Under the pieces are notes generated by a model. It was not told the DNA's origin and did not search any database. It was given only the letters and a program-made list of their open reading frames with translations. The position numbers and the translations under genes were made by a program. A DNA stretch of 64,000 bases from Kingella potus (GTDB taxonomy: Bacteria; Pseudomonadota; Gammaproteobacteria; Burkholderiales; Neisseriaceae), in assembly GCF_900451175.1 (NCBI RefSeq), contig NZ_UGJJ01000001.1:248001-312000 (forward strand). The letters are read 5' to 3'. Position 1 is the stretch's first letter, and each line of letters opens with the position of its first letter. Positions 31,459 through 39,791 of the stretch are shown in pieces.

Positions 31459-31983
31459 ATGACCACCTTCACCCCCCAATCGAGCTACACCAAAGAAGAA
31501 CTCCTCGCCTGCGGACGCGGCGAACTGTTCGGCGCGGGCAATGCCCAGCTTCCGCTGCCCGATATGCTGATGATTGACCGCATCGTCGAAATCAACACCA
31601 CGGGCGGAAAATACGGCAAAGGCGAAATCGTCGCCGAATTGGACATCAACCCCGACCTTTGGTTTTTCGGCTGCCATTTCGTCGGCGATCCCGTGATGCC
31701 CGGCTGCCTCGGCCTCGATGCCATGTGGCAGCTTGTCGGCTTCTTCCTCGGCTGGACGGGTGCGCCGGGGCGCGGCCGCGCACTCGGCTGCGCGGAAGTG
31801 AAATTCAGCGGCCAGGTATTGCCCAAACACAAAAAAATCACCTACCACATCCACATCAAGCGCGTGATGAACAGCAAGCTGGTGTTGGGCATTGCCGATG
31901 CGGAAATGAGCGTGGACGGCAAGAAAATCTACGAAGGCAACGGCTTGCGCGTAGGTTTGTTTACCAGCACAGCAGATTTCTAA
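31459..31983 (+). CDS. fabA: 3-hydroxydecanoyl-ACP dehydratase/isomerase
   Basis: FabA dehydrates 3-hydroxyacyl-ACP and isomerises trans-2- to cis-3-decenoyl-ACP, starting unsaturated fatty acid synthesis. The 174-residue length is typical. The catalytic pair is His73 in WFFGCHFVGDPVMPG and Asp87 in CLGLDAMWQL. The start is supported by GAAAAGGAAAACC. It forms a transcription unit with fabB, with 72 bp between that contain a hairpin made of Kingella-type uptake words rather than the usual DUS. Confidence 0.97.
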   Translation: MTTFTPQSSYTKEELLACGRGELFGAGNAQLPLPDMLMIDRIVEINTTGGKYGKGEIVAELDINPDLWFFGCHFVGDPVMPGCLGLDAMWQLVGFFLGWTGAPGRGRALGCAEVKFSGQVLPKHKKITYHIHIKRVMNSKLVLGIADAEMSVDGKKIYEGNGLRVGLFTSTADF

Positions 31984-31990
31984 TCACACT

Positions 31991-32034
31991 AGGGCAGCCT
32001 GAAAAGCCAATAATCTCTTTCAGGCTGCCTTTTT
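31991..32034. repeat. Inverted Kingella-type uptake words between fabA and fabB
   Basis: GGGCAGCCTGAAAAG and CTTTCAGGCTGCCTTTTT form a stem. GGCAGCCTGAA is the Kingella dialect, not the AGGCCGTCTGAA used by neighbours. The hairpin could attenuate fabB relative to fabA. Confidence 0.7.
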
Positions 32035-32055
32035 ATTTCAACAGGAGACTAATAC

Positions 32056-33270
32056 ATGAAACGAGTGGTCGTAACGGGCATCGGCATCGTATCCAGCTTG
32101 GGCAACAACTGCCGCGAAGTGCTGGCATCGCTGCAAAATCTAACATCAGGCATTTCATTTGACGAAAGCTACCGCGAAATGGGTATGCGCTCGCACGTTG
32201 CCGGCAACATCAACATCGATTTGAAAGAACACATCGACCGCAAAATCCTGCGCTTTATGGGCAGCGCACCTGCCTATGCCTACATCGCCATGCAGGAAGC
32301 GATTGCCAACGCAGGGCTGACTGAAGAGCAGGTGTCCAACATCCGCACAGGCATTGTGGCAGGCAGCGGCGGCGCATCATCGGCATCGCAAGTGGAAGCG
32401 GCAGACGTGTTGCGCGCCAGCGGCATCAAGCGCGTGGGACCTTATGCGGTAACCAAAACCATGGGTTCAACCGTATCCGCCTGCCTTGCCACGCCGTTTA
32501 AAATCAAAGGCGTAAACTACTCCATCAGCTCCGCCTGTTCCACTTCGGCGCACTGCATCGGCAACGCCGCCGAGCTTATCCAACTGGGCAAACAAGACAT
32601 CGTGTTTGCAGGCGGCGGCGAAGAAGTGTCGTGGCAAATGAGCAGCCTGTTTGACGCGATGGGCGCACTGTCCAGCAAATACAACGACACGCCGCAAGTC
32701 GCCAGCCGCGCCTATGATGCCAACCGCGACGGCTTTGTGATTTCGGGCGGCGGCAGCATTTTGGTGCTGGAAGAATACGAACACGCCAAAGCACGCGGCG
32801 CAAACATCCTTTGCGAATTAACGGGCTACGGCGCAACATCGGACGGCTACGACATGGTGCAGCCATCAGGCGAAGGCGCGGTGCGCTGTATGCAGATGGC
32901 GTTGGCGCAGCACGGCGGCAGCGTGGACTACATCAACGCGCACGGCACATCCACGCCTGTGGGCGATACGCGCGAATTGGGCGCCATCCGCGAAACCTTT
33001 GCAGGGCAGGCGGTGCCGATGATTAGCTCCACCAAATCGCTGTCGGGGCACGCGCTGGGCGCGGCAGGCTCCAACGAAGCGATTTATTCCATCTTGATGA
33101 TGCAAAACGATTTTGTCTGCGCCAGCGCGCATATTGAAACGCTGGACGAGCTGGCGGAAGGCTTGCCGATTGTGCGCGAAAACCGCAATGTGAAATTGAA
33201 CGCGGTGATGTCCAACAGCTTCGGCTTCGGCGGCACCAATGCCACGTTGATTTTCAGCCGGATCGGATAA
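32056..33270 (+). CDS. fabB: Beta-ketoacyl-ACP synthase I
   Basis: FabB elongates the cis-3-decenoyl-ACP made by FabA and so completes the unsaturated branch of fatty acid synthesis. The 404-residue product has the catalytic Cys161 in ISSACSTSAHC, and the two histidines in NAHGTSTPVGD and STKSLSGHALGAAG. The binding site ACAGGAGAC is good. Third-position choices (many GCA, GCG and TTG codons) look somewhat different from neighbours such as acnB. Together with the Kingella-type uptake words just upstream this suggests replacement by a homologue from a related genus. Confidence 0.97.
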   Translation: MKRVVVTGIGIVSSLGNNCREVLASLQNLTSGISFDESYREMGMRSHVAGNINIDLKEHIDRKILRFMGSAPAYAYIAMQEAIANAGLTEEQVSNIRTGIVAGSGGASSASQVEAADVLRASGIKRVGPYAVTKTMGSTVSACLATPFKIKGVNYSISSACSTSAHCIGNAAELIQLGKQDIVFAGGGEEVSWQMSSLFDAMGALSSKYNDTPQVASRAYDANRDGFVISGGGSILVLEEYEHAKARGANILCELTGYGATSDGYDMVQPSGEGAVRCMQMALAQHGGSVDYINAHGTSTPVGDTRELGAIRETFAGQAVPMISSTKSLSGHALGAAGSNEAIYSILMMQNDFVCASAHIETLDELAEGLPIVRENRNVKLNAVMSNSFGFGGTNATLIFSRIG

Positions 33271-33394
33271 GCCCGCCCCGCCGCCGCATTGCAGTTGCCT
33301 GCACGTACAGAGGGTAAGGAAACACCGTTTTCAGACGGCCTCAAAGCCAGCATTAAAGGCCGTCTGAAACCGCCGCACAGGAGGGTGCAGACAA

Positions 33395-33787
33395 ATGGAC
33401 AAAAAAGACATTATCCGCCGCGTGTTCCGCGACATTGTCGGCAGCGGCGAAACCGACGAAGCTGAAATCCGCCGCCTGTTTGCCGCAGGCTATGTGCAGA
33501 AAGTGGACGGTAAAACTTTGGATTTGGACGGCTTTATCGCCCATATGCGCGCCCAGAAGCGGCACATCGCCGAAGCCGAAACCGAGTTTCTCGCTTTGGC
33601 CGAAGAGGGCGATACCGTGTTCAGCAACCATATCGTCCGCGCCAAAAAGTCCGACGGCAGCCGCATCTGCGTGCAGGTGCTGGCACAGTTCGGGTTCGAC
33701 AGAGAAGGAAAAATCGCCCTGTGCGACGAACTTACCCGCCTCATCGAAGGCAGCAGCGCAGATGCCGACATCGGCTCGCGGCAATAG
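33395..33787 (+). CDS. NTF2-like (SnoaL-type) protein
   Basis: A 130-residue soluble protein. An N-terminal helix (KKDIIRRVFRDIVGSGETDE), FAAGYVQKVDGKTLDLDGFI and HMRAQKRHIAEAETEFLALA, then strands with VFSNHIVRAKKSDGSRICVQ and VLAQFGFDREGKIALCDELT give the pattern of the SnoaL-like NTF2 fold: a cone-shaped barrel closed by helices. Such proteins are small-molecule isomerases or binding proteins; no active-site residues could be assigned. It follows fabB but has its own DUS-rich spacer. Confidence 0.75.
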   Translation: MDKKDIIRRVFRDIVGSGETDEAEIRRLFAAGYVQKVDGKTLDLDGFIAHMRAQKRHIAEAETEFLALAEEGDTVFSNHIVRAKKSDGSRICVQVLAQFGFDREGKIALCDELTRLIEGSSADADIGSRQ

Positions 33788-33891
33788 GCCGTCTGAAAAG
33801 ATTCCCGTATTGCGGAGCGGAACACAGACAGATTAGAAAGATTAAGGAAATACAGGCCGGACAAAAACCATGCAATACCGGAGGCATAAGG

Positions 33892-33929
33892 AAAAGGCCG
33901 TCTGAAAACAGTTTCAGACGGCCTTTTTG
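33892..33929 (-). terminator. Inverted DUS terminator behind hflX
   Basis: AAAAGGCCGTCTGAAAAC pairs with GTTTCAGACGGCCTTTTTG downstream of the hflX stop. Confidence 0.75.
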
Positions 33930-33951
33930 CTTTTTGCGGCGTTTCAACGTT

Positions 33952-35103
33952 TCAGAGGCCGTCTGAAAGGGCGAGTTCGACGAGGGCGGTGCGCAGATCG
34001 TCCAAGCCCGCACCGGTTTTGACGGAAATGGCGACAGCGGCGGGGCGGCCGTCGGGGTGGCGCATCATGCCGGCGGGACGGCTGCCGTCGTCGGGCAGAA
34101 GATCGGTTTTGTTGTATACCAAAAGCTGCGGAATACCGCCCGCGCCGATTTCTTCGAGTACGCGGTTTACATCCTCCGTTTGGCGTTCCCAGTCGGGACG
34201 GGACACGTCGGCAACGTGCAGAATCACGTCGGCCAGCGCGGTTTCTTCGAGGGTGGCGGAGAAAGCGGCGACCAGGCTGTGCGGCAAATCGCGCACGAAG
34301 CCGACGGTGTCGGTGAGGATGACGCTTGCTTCGGGCGTGAGGTAGAGGCGGCGGGCGGTGGTGTCCAGCGTGGCGAAAAGCTGGTCTTTGGCCAGCACGT
34401 CGGCTTTGGTGAGGCGGTTGAACAGGCTGGATTTGCCGGTATTGGTGTAGCCGGCAATGGCAAAAGTGGGCAGGCTGCCGCTTTGGCGGGCTTTGCGGCG
34501 GGTGGTGCGCTGGCGTTTGACGGCTTCGAGCCGTTTTTTCAGAGCGGCGATTTTTTGGCCGATAAGGCGGCGGTCGGTTTCCAGCTTGGTTTCGCCCGGG
34601 CCTTTGAGGCCGATGCCGCCTTTCTGGCTTTGCAGATGGCCGTAGCCGCGCACGAGGCGGCCGGAGAGGTGGGTAAGCTGGGCGAGTTCCACTTGCAAAC
34701 GACCCTCCTGGCTTTGCGCACGCTGCGCGAAGATGGCGAGGATGAGGCCGACGCGGTCGAGTACGCGGCATTGCAGGATTTTTTCGAGATTGCGCTCCTG
34801 CGTGGGCGTGAGTTCGTGGTTGAACACGGCCAGGTCGATTTTCTCGGCCTGCACGGCGGCGGCGAGTTCTTCGGCCTTGCCTGTGCCGACAAACAGGGCG
34901 GTGTGGGCGCGGGCGCGTTTGGCGGTTTCGCAGCGGACGAGTTCGCCGCCGGTGGCGCGGACGAGTTCGGCCGCTTCTTCCACGGCGGCTTGGAAAGCAC
35001 GTTCGCGGCTTTCGTTTGCGCCGGTGTAGTCGGCTTCGAGCATCACGCCGACCAGCATGATGCGCTCGGGTTTGCTTAAGGATTTATCGGGCTGTTTGGA
35101 CAC
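33952..35103 (-). CDS. hflX: Ribosome-associated GTPase HflX
   Basis: HflX splits stalled or stress-damaged ribosomes in a nucleotide-dependent way. The 383-residue protein has the N-terminal HflX domain (SRERAFQAAVEEAAELV, then HELTPTQERNLEKIL), the glycine-rich linker (KGGIGLKGPGETKLETDRR) and the GTPase domain: G1 GYTNTGKS at 218-225, G3 DTVGF, G4 NKTD. It is complete, though the C-terminal end is short. Bases 34308-35103, coding for about the first 265 residues, occur again nearly identically at 36265-37060, where they make a truncated gene. The upstream region and the 5' end of the next gene are part of the same duplication. Confidence 0.97.
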   Translation of the reverse strand: MSKQPDKSLSKPERIMLVGVMLEADYTGANESRERAFQAAVEEAAELVRATGGELVRCETAKRARAHTALFVGTGKAEELAAAVQAEKIDLAVFNHELTPTQERNLEKILQCRVLDRVGLILAIFAQRAQSQEGRLQVELAQLTHLSGRLVRGYGHLQSQKGGIGLKGPGETKLETDRRLIGQKIAALKKRLEAVKRQRTTRRKARQSGSLPTFAIAGYTNTGKSSLFNRLTKADVLAKDQLFATLDTTARRLYLTPEASVILTDTVGFVRDLPHSLVAAFSATLEETALADVILHVADVSRPDWERQTEDVNRVLEEIGAGGIPQLLVYNKTDLLPDDGSRPAGMMRHPDGRPAAVAISVKTGAGLDDLRTALVELALSDGL

Positions 35104-35394
35104 TGGCTTTCCTCGGATTTCGGGTTTGCCCGCGATGATACGGCAAAGGCCGTCTGAACGGCAGATTTCGTGTAAATTTTAGCAAATGATATTTGATTGA
35201 TATTTCGATATTAAATAAAAGGAGTAATATGAATTCGATATTTATCCTTCCAAACAAAGGAGTATGTTATGTCCCAACCCTGCAAAGAACAAGATAAAAT
35301 CCGTGGCAAATTTATCCGCGCCTACTATTCCAATTCAGCCGGCGGCGGCCTGCACAAGGAAAGCCTGACCGAAGCGGCAGCCCGCGCCAAAGCG
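34308..35394. repeat. 1.09-kb direct repeat, left copy (hflX 5' part to effector 5' end)
   Basis: From TGTCGGTGAGG within hflX through the intergenic region to CGCGCCAAAGCG within the ORF at 35269, this matches 36265-37353 with only scattered differences (for example codon 25 of hflX, GAC against GGC). It ends sharply at both sides. Confidence 0.9.
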
Positions 35395-35619
35395 AATGAT
35401 CCCCAAAAAATTACCCGCCTACCCTCTGAAAGTTCTATGAAAACCGATATAGATATTTTCTGGGGACTGGAAGAACCTCTTACCAAGAAACTGGCAAAAA
35501 AAGTCAATCAAACAGTTACCTTATACTCAAACGGAAATTTTCTTATTAAAAAGGGAAACTACAAAATAGAAATAAAAAAAGGGGACAACTATACAAAAAA
35601 CAATAATTTCTACAAATAA
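35269..35619 (+). CDS. Candidate effector with swapped tip, cassette 1 (116 aa)
   Basis: The first 42 residues (MSQPCKEQDKIRGKFIRAYY..., ending ARAKA) are the same as those of the ORF at 37228. After that the sequence changes to an unrelated lysine-rich tail (NDPQKITRLPSESSMKTDID, KLAKKVNQTVTLYSNGN, ending NNNFYK). So an N-terminal module has been joined to a new short C-terminal tip, in the manner of polymorphic toxins and orphan toxin tips. It has no signal peptide. A strong AAAGGAG precedes the ATG, and a short overlapping ORF starts at 35229. The exported protein gene follows after 3 bases, indicating co-expression. Toxic activity is inferred, not shown. Confidence 0.6.
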   Translation: MSQPCKEQDKIRGKFIRAYYSNSAGGGLHKESLTEAAARAKANDPQKITRLPSESSMKTDIDIFWGLEEPLTKKLAKKVNQTVTLYSNGNFLIKKGNYKIEIKKGDNYTKNNNFYK

Positions 35620-35622
35620 GGG

Positions 35623-36174
35623 TTGAAAATGAATAAACTTTATCCCGTCATCACCATAATGTTATTTTTCATGACAGATACTGCATTGGCAAAAGTTGTA
35701 TTATTTAGCAGAGAGACACCTAACAGTATCTGTGGGGAAACCCGCATCCGCAGTCCTCGAATGACTGACAATTCCGAAGAACATAGAAAAAAATGGGAAG
35801 ATTATCATAATATGTATGATGAGTTCACTAAAGAAGTGTTGGTATTTATGAGGGACAATAACGGTTTTGCCTACTTGGATAAAACCAATAACCCTAAAGG
35901 AAAAATAACAGCTTTACCTGCATACCGGATGGTAGAATTCTCCTCAAAAAACTGTAAAACATTTTTAGAGTCCAATAAGATCTTAATTTATAGTGCTGTT
36001 GCAAAAAACAATTCAGTGAAGAATGCTAGAGAATCAATAGATGTTACAGATTATCTGATAAACTTACTAGTGCAACTTTATGGTTACGGTGAAAGAAATC
36101 GGGTAGTTGACATTATTTCAGAGATATTTTCCAACCAGCCAAAAATAAAGGAAAAACTACATGATGAATTCTAA
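35623..36174 (+). CDS. Exported candidate immunity protein, cassette 1
   Basis: The frame of 183 residues starts at TTG 35623 (MKMNKLYP) or, more likely, at ATG 35629 (MNKLYPVITIMLFFMTDTAL), where GGGTTG lies upstream. A signal peptide is clear, with cleavage likely after ALA near residue 21, so the product is periplasmic. The mature part is rich in Asn, Lys and Asp with two cysteines in the pattern NSICGETR and SSKNCKTFLESNK that could form a disulfide. It is a paralogue of the protein at 38376: both share KEVLVFMRDNNGF-like (FLRDVLVFMHDNHGF) and an xxNCxxFLxxNxxLI motif. AT-rich composition. An immunity role is inferred from position and export. Confidence 0.65.
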   Translation: MKMNKLYPVITIMLFFMTDTALAKVVLFSRETPNSICGETRIRSPRMTDNSEEHRKKWEDYHNMYDEFTKEVLVFMRDNNGFAYLDKTNNPKGKITALPAYRMVEFSSKNCKTFLESNKILIYSAVAKNNSVKNARESIDVTDYLINLLVQLYGYGERNRVVDIISEIFSNQPKIKEKLHDEF

Positions 36175-36220
36175 AAATCAATTATAGTAAAAAAATTGTA
36201 TAATATTTCAGATAAAGACT

Positions 36221-37060
36221 TTATGCCTTCACATAATTCGTTACATCAAAAAGAAAATCACCATTGTCGGTGAGGATGACGCTTGCTTCGGGCGTGAGGT
36301 AGAGGCGGCGGGCGGTGGTGTCCAGCGTGGCGAAAAGCTGGTCTTTGGCCAGCACGTCGGCTTTGGTGAGGCGGTTGAACAGGCTGGATTTGCCGGTGTT
36401 GGTGTAGCCGGCAATGGCAAAAGTGGGCAGGCTGCCGCTTTGGCGGGCTTTGCGGCGGGTGGCGCGCTGGCGTTTGACGGCTTCGAGCCGTTTTTTCAGC
36501 GCAGCGATTTTTTGGCCGATAAGGCGGCGGTCGGTTTCCAGCTTGGTTTCGCCCGGGCCTTTGAGGCCGATGCCGCCTTTCTGGCTTTGCAGATGGCCGT
36601 AGCCGCGCACGAGGCGGCCGGAGAGGTGGGTAAGCTGGGCGAGTTCCACCTGCAAACGGCCCTCCTGGCTTTGCGCACGCTGCGCGAAGATGGCGAGAAT
36701 AAGGCCGACGCGGTCGAGTACGCGGCATTGCAGGATTTTTTCGAGATTGCGCTCCTGCGTGGGCGTGAGTTCGTGGTTGAACACGGCCAGGTCGATTTTC
36801 TCGGCCTGCACGGCGGCGGCGAGTTCTTCGGCCTTGCCTGTGCCGACAAACAGGGCGGTGTGGGCGCGGGCGCGTTTGGCGGTTTCGCAGCGGACGAGTT
36901 CGCCGCCGGTGGCGCGGACGAGTTCGGCCGCTTCTTCCACTGCGGCTTGAAAGGCACGTTCGCGGCTTTCGTTTGCGCCGGTGTAGCCGGCTTCGAGCAT
37001 CACGCCGACCAGCATGATGCGTTCGGGTTTGCTTAAGGATTTATCGGGCTGTTTGGACAC
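36221..37060 (-). pseudogene. Truncated second copy of hflX
   Basis: The frame reproduces HflX residues 1 to about 265 (Gly25 instead of Asp25, and a few silent changes) up to VILTD, then runs 14 residues into unrelated AT-rich DNA (NGDFLFDVTNYVKA) and stops. G1 is present, but G3 (DTVGF), G4 (NKTD) and the rest of the GTPase domain are missing, so it cannot hydrolyse GTP normally. The N-terminal HflX domain might still fold and bind ribosomes. Since its 5' region is the same as that of hflX, it may be transcribed in the same way. It is best seen as the left part of a duplicated recombination block. Confidence 0.9.
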
Positions 37061-37353
37061 TGGCTTTCCTCGGATTTCGGGTTTGCCCGCGATGATACGG
37101 CAAAGGCCGTCTGAACGGCAGATTTCGTGTAAATTTTAGCAAATGATATTTGATTGATATTTCGATATTAAATAAAAAGGAGTAATATGAATTCGATATT
37201 TATCCTTTCAAACCAAAGAAGTATGTTATGTCCCAACCCTGCAAAGAACAAGATAAAATCCGTGGCAAATTTATCCGCGCCTACTATTCCAATTCAGCCG
37301 GCGGCGGCCTGCACAAGGAAAGCCTGACCGAAGCGGCAGCCCGCGCCAAAGCG
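36265..37353. repeat. 1.09-kb direct repeat, right copy
   Basis: Matches 34308-35394 in the same orientation, offset 1957 bp in the hflX part and 1959 bp after two single-base insertions in the intergenic region. The unique DNA between the copies is 35395-36264 (870 bp), i.e. the tip of effector 1 and its exported partner. Confidence 0.9.
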
Positions 37354-38271
37354 GCGGAAATGCGTAAAAAGGGCTACCAATTCGGCGAATCCGAACTGCC
37401 CGCCAAATATTCGTGCTGGTGGGGCGATCCGGCTTTCCAACACATTACCATAGAGTATGAAGCCTATTGCAAAATCGAGCTCACATCGGAAACCGCCGCC
37501 AAACTGCCGAAAAACCGCAACAGAACCACCATAGGTGTCGGCGAAGCCGTAACCGTCCGCTCCAATATTCCCGTGTTGTGGGAAATCCAATCGAACCTGG
37601 TCAAACCATCATCCGTCAAATCAAAAACACCTTCAAACGAAATCGTATTTTCAGCCTTGGACAAAGCGGGTTCGGTAACAGTTAAGGCCAAAACTAAGCA
37701 TGATCAAGGGAGTATTACTTTTAATATCATTACACCTAAATCGCTTAGATTTGAAAAAGTGAAGGATATTCATGTGAAAGATATTTTGGGATGTGGTTTT
37801 ATTGCAGATATTTATTTACTGCCTTCAAGTGTAAACTTCTACGCATTGAAAATAAGAGAACTGGAAAGTTATGCCACTGCCAGCGGTATATTGGCAGAAG
37901 GTAATGGACAGCCACATGGAAAATACGAAAACGGAGGAAGCGATTGGACAGGAATGAAAGGATATATAGAAGGAAAAGGAACTTTATCAAATAATCCTGA
38001 TTTTGCATCCTGAGATCAAAATGATTATATTTTACTATTAAAGGAAGGGGGAGTGGCCACTTTCATAATTGAATTTGAATGGAGACTGTCCACACAAAAC
38101 TATAAAATCCCACAAAAAATACAACAGCAAACCATTATTTATAAAAACAGTAGTAGTATAACCAGCAAGGGAGAAGTATCTGTAAGGAAAAAACTTAACG
38201 ATAGAACAGAAAATGAAAATGAATTTACAAGTAGAAATTTGCCCATACCAAAACGAAAAGTGAGGAAATAA
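37228..38271 (+). pseudogene. Candidate effector, cassette 2, interrupted by an in-frame stop
   Basis: The frame from ATG 37228 runs 261 codons to TGA at 38011-38013, then stays open in the same frame for another 85 codons to TAA 38271. Both parts look like one protein. The N-terminal module ends in AKYSCWWGDPAFQHITIEYE, followed by an Ig-like beta region (NRTTIGVGEAVTVRSNIPVL, DKAGSVTVKAKTKHDQGSIT, then FNIITP), ADIYLLPSSVNFYALKIREL and, after the stop, ATFIIEFEWRLSTQNYKIPQ and SITSKGEVSVRKK. I recall similar uncharacterised beta-rich proteins near type VI secretion genes in other proteobacteria, but could not check this. The 261-residue form may still be made. Confidence 0.6.
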
Positions 38272-38375
38272 CAATAAACTCATAAGGCTAAAAATGAGGA
38301 AAGGAGTGTATTTAAATTATGGAGAAATTTTAGTAAATTGCGTCTAACGTAATTGCATAGAATGGATACTAAATT

Positions 38376-38951
38376 TTGCTAAGAAGGGAAATTCTAATGG
38401 GTAAATATTTCATAATTGGAACAATATTATTAACCATACAAATAAAATCATATGCAGAAGTTACTTTAATTCATGGGTTTATACCTATAGTTTATAATTT
38501 AAGCAAATGCGGTGATGAAGAAAGAATGGTACATGTCCAAGATAAGGAGACATGGGAAACCATTCAAAAAGATAATGATAAATTTCTCCGTGATGTATTA
38601 GTATTTATGCATGATAATCACGGTTTTGATTATTTAGAAACAGTGAAAAATGATCCTTTTAAAGTCGTTATCTTACTTGAAGAAGATGCAGAGGTTCGTT
38701 TATCCCGTCAAAATTGTGCCAATTTTTTGGCTGCAAACCAAAAATTGATTCGTAAGGCGATAAAACATAATCTTTCCCATCCTGAGCAGCCGCCTATAGA
38801 TGTACTATCCTACTTTATAGATTTGGAAAAACAATTATACAATAACTCATTTGAATGGAGACGCATACAAGATGATATAGTAGATGATGTTTTAAAAGAC
38901 CGGCCTGACATCAAAAATGAGATAGAAAACAGATTATATCCGAAATCATAA
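38376..38951 (+). CDS. Exported candidate immunity protein, cassette 2
   Basis: The frame is 191 residues from TTG/ATG choices; the best start is ATG 38397 (MGKYFIIGTILLTIQIKSYA), preceded by AGAAGGGA, which gives 184 residues. The signal peptide ends near SYA-EV. The mature region shares FLRDVLVFMHDNHGFDYLET and RQNCANFLAANQKLIRKAIK with the protein at 35623, and both end in a charged helical tail. Cysteines at LSKCGDEE and RQNCAN match those of the paralogue. It follows the interrupted effector by about 105 bp. AT-rich DNA. Function inferred from the pairing. Confidence 0.65.
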   Translation: MLRREILMGKYFIIGTILLTIQIKSYAEVTLIHGFIPIVYNLSKCGDEERMVHVQDKETWETIQKDNDKFLRDVLVFMHDNHGFDYLETVKNDPFKVVILLEEDAEVRLSRQNCANFLAANQKLIRKAIKHNLSHPEQPPIDVLSYFIDLEKQLYNNSFEWRRIQDDIVDDVLKDRPDIKNEIENRLYPKS

Positions 38952-39073
38952 TTAAGGTTGTATTATGTCTTTTTCAGTATTATGCTTATTCCTAAGTTCA
39001 TATTTATAGTAGTTCAGAAAGTGCGCTGCTGACAAGGAACAGCGGCTTACTTTTTAAGCCTCTACTTCCTGTC
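38952..39073. other. Cassette edge with possible third-cassette remnant
   Basis: A 14-codon ORF (MSFSVLCLFLSSYL) begins at 38964 with a look of a cut signal peptide. The hairpin GCGCTGCTGACAAGGAACAGCGG lies before the queE end. AT content drops sharply at 39060, marking the island border. Confidence 0.35.
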
Positions 39074-39712
39074 TTACTCTATCCCCGCCCATTTGTGCGT
39101 CTGCACGCTCAACTGCCAATGCACGGGCGCGTCGGGGCGGCTGTTTAAGATACCGATTTGGCGGATGGTGTCGTAGATATTCATCACGCCGTTTTGTTCG
39201 CAGGGCGAGAGATAGTAGCGGCGAGCGCGGATTTTCTGCTCCATCGTTTCGCAAAACGCGGTTACGTCGCCGTCGGCCACGATGCGTACTTCGTCTGCCG
39301 TTTCGATGCAGCTTTTTTCATATTTGGCGGCGTAGCAGGCTTTGGGGCTGGCGGCAACATAGTCGATTTGCGGCGGTGCGGGCTTGAGGCCGTTGGTTTC
39401 GATACAGAGGAAATAGCCTTCGGCTTTGAGCGCGTCCAGCAGCGTATCGAGATGCGGCTGTATGGTCGGCTCGCCGCCGGTGATGATGACATTGCGGGCG
39501 GTGTAGGTTTTCAGACGGCCTAAGATGTCGGACAGGCTCATCATGCCGAATTTCAGATAGTCGGTGTCGCACCACGAGCAGGCCAGATTGCATTTACCCA
39601 GCCGCACGAATATGGCGGGCATGCCCGTGTTCCAGCCCTCGCCCTGCAAGCTCTCGAAAATTTCAACAATGCGGTATTGCGGGTCGGCGGGGGCGAACTT
39701 GATCTCCGTCAT
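39074..39712 (-). CDS. queE: 7-carboxy-7-deazaguanine synthase
   Basis: QueE is the radical-SAM enzyme that converts 6-carboxytetrahydropterin to 7-carboxy-7-deazaguanine in preQ0/queuosine synthesis. The ATG at 39712 gives 212 residues (MTEIKFAPADPQYRIVEIFE). The [4Fe-4S] cysteines are C41, C45 and C48 in CNLACSWCDT, a CxxxCxxC arrangement; GGEPT binds SAM. An earlier TTG overlapping queD is possible but the extension looks non-conserved. It lies directly downstream of queD on the same strand. Confidence 0.95.
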   Translation of the reverse strand: MTEIKFAPADPQYRIVEIFESLQGEGWNTGMPAIFVRLGKCNLACSWCDTDYLKFGMMSLSDILGRLKTYTARNVIITGGEPTIQPHLDTLLDALKAEGYFLCIETNGLKPAPPQIDYVAASPKACYAAKYEKSCIETADEVRIVADGDVTAFCETMEQKIRARRYYLSPCEQNGVMNIYDTIRQIGILNSRPDAPVHWQLSVQTHKWAGIE

Positions 39713-39791
39713 GGTAAAAACGCCCGCTTTCCCGCCCTGCGGCAACTGCGTCCCGCCGCAGCCTGCCGCGCCGGAATCATGACGCGCTGCT

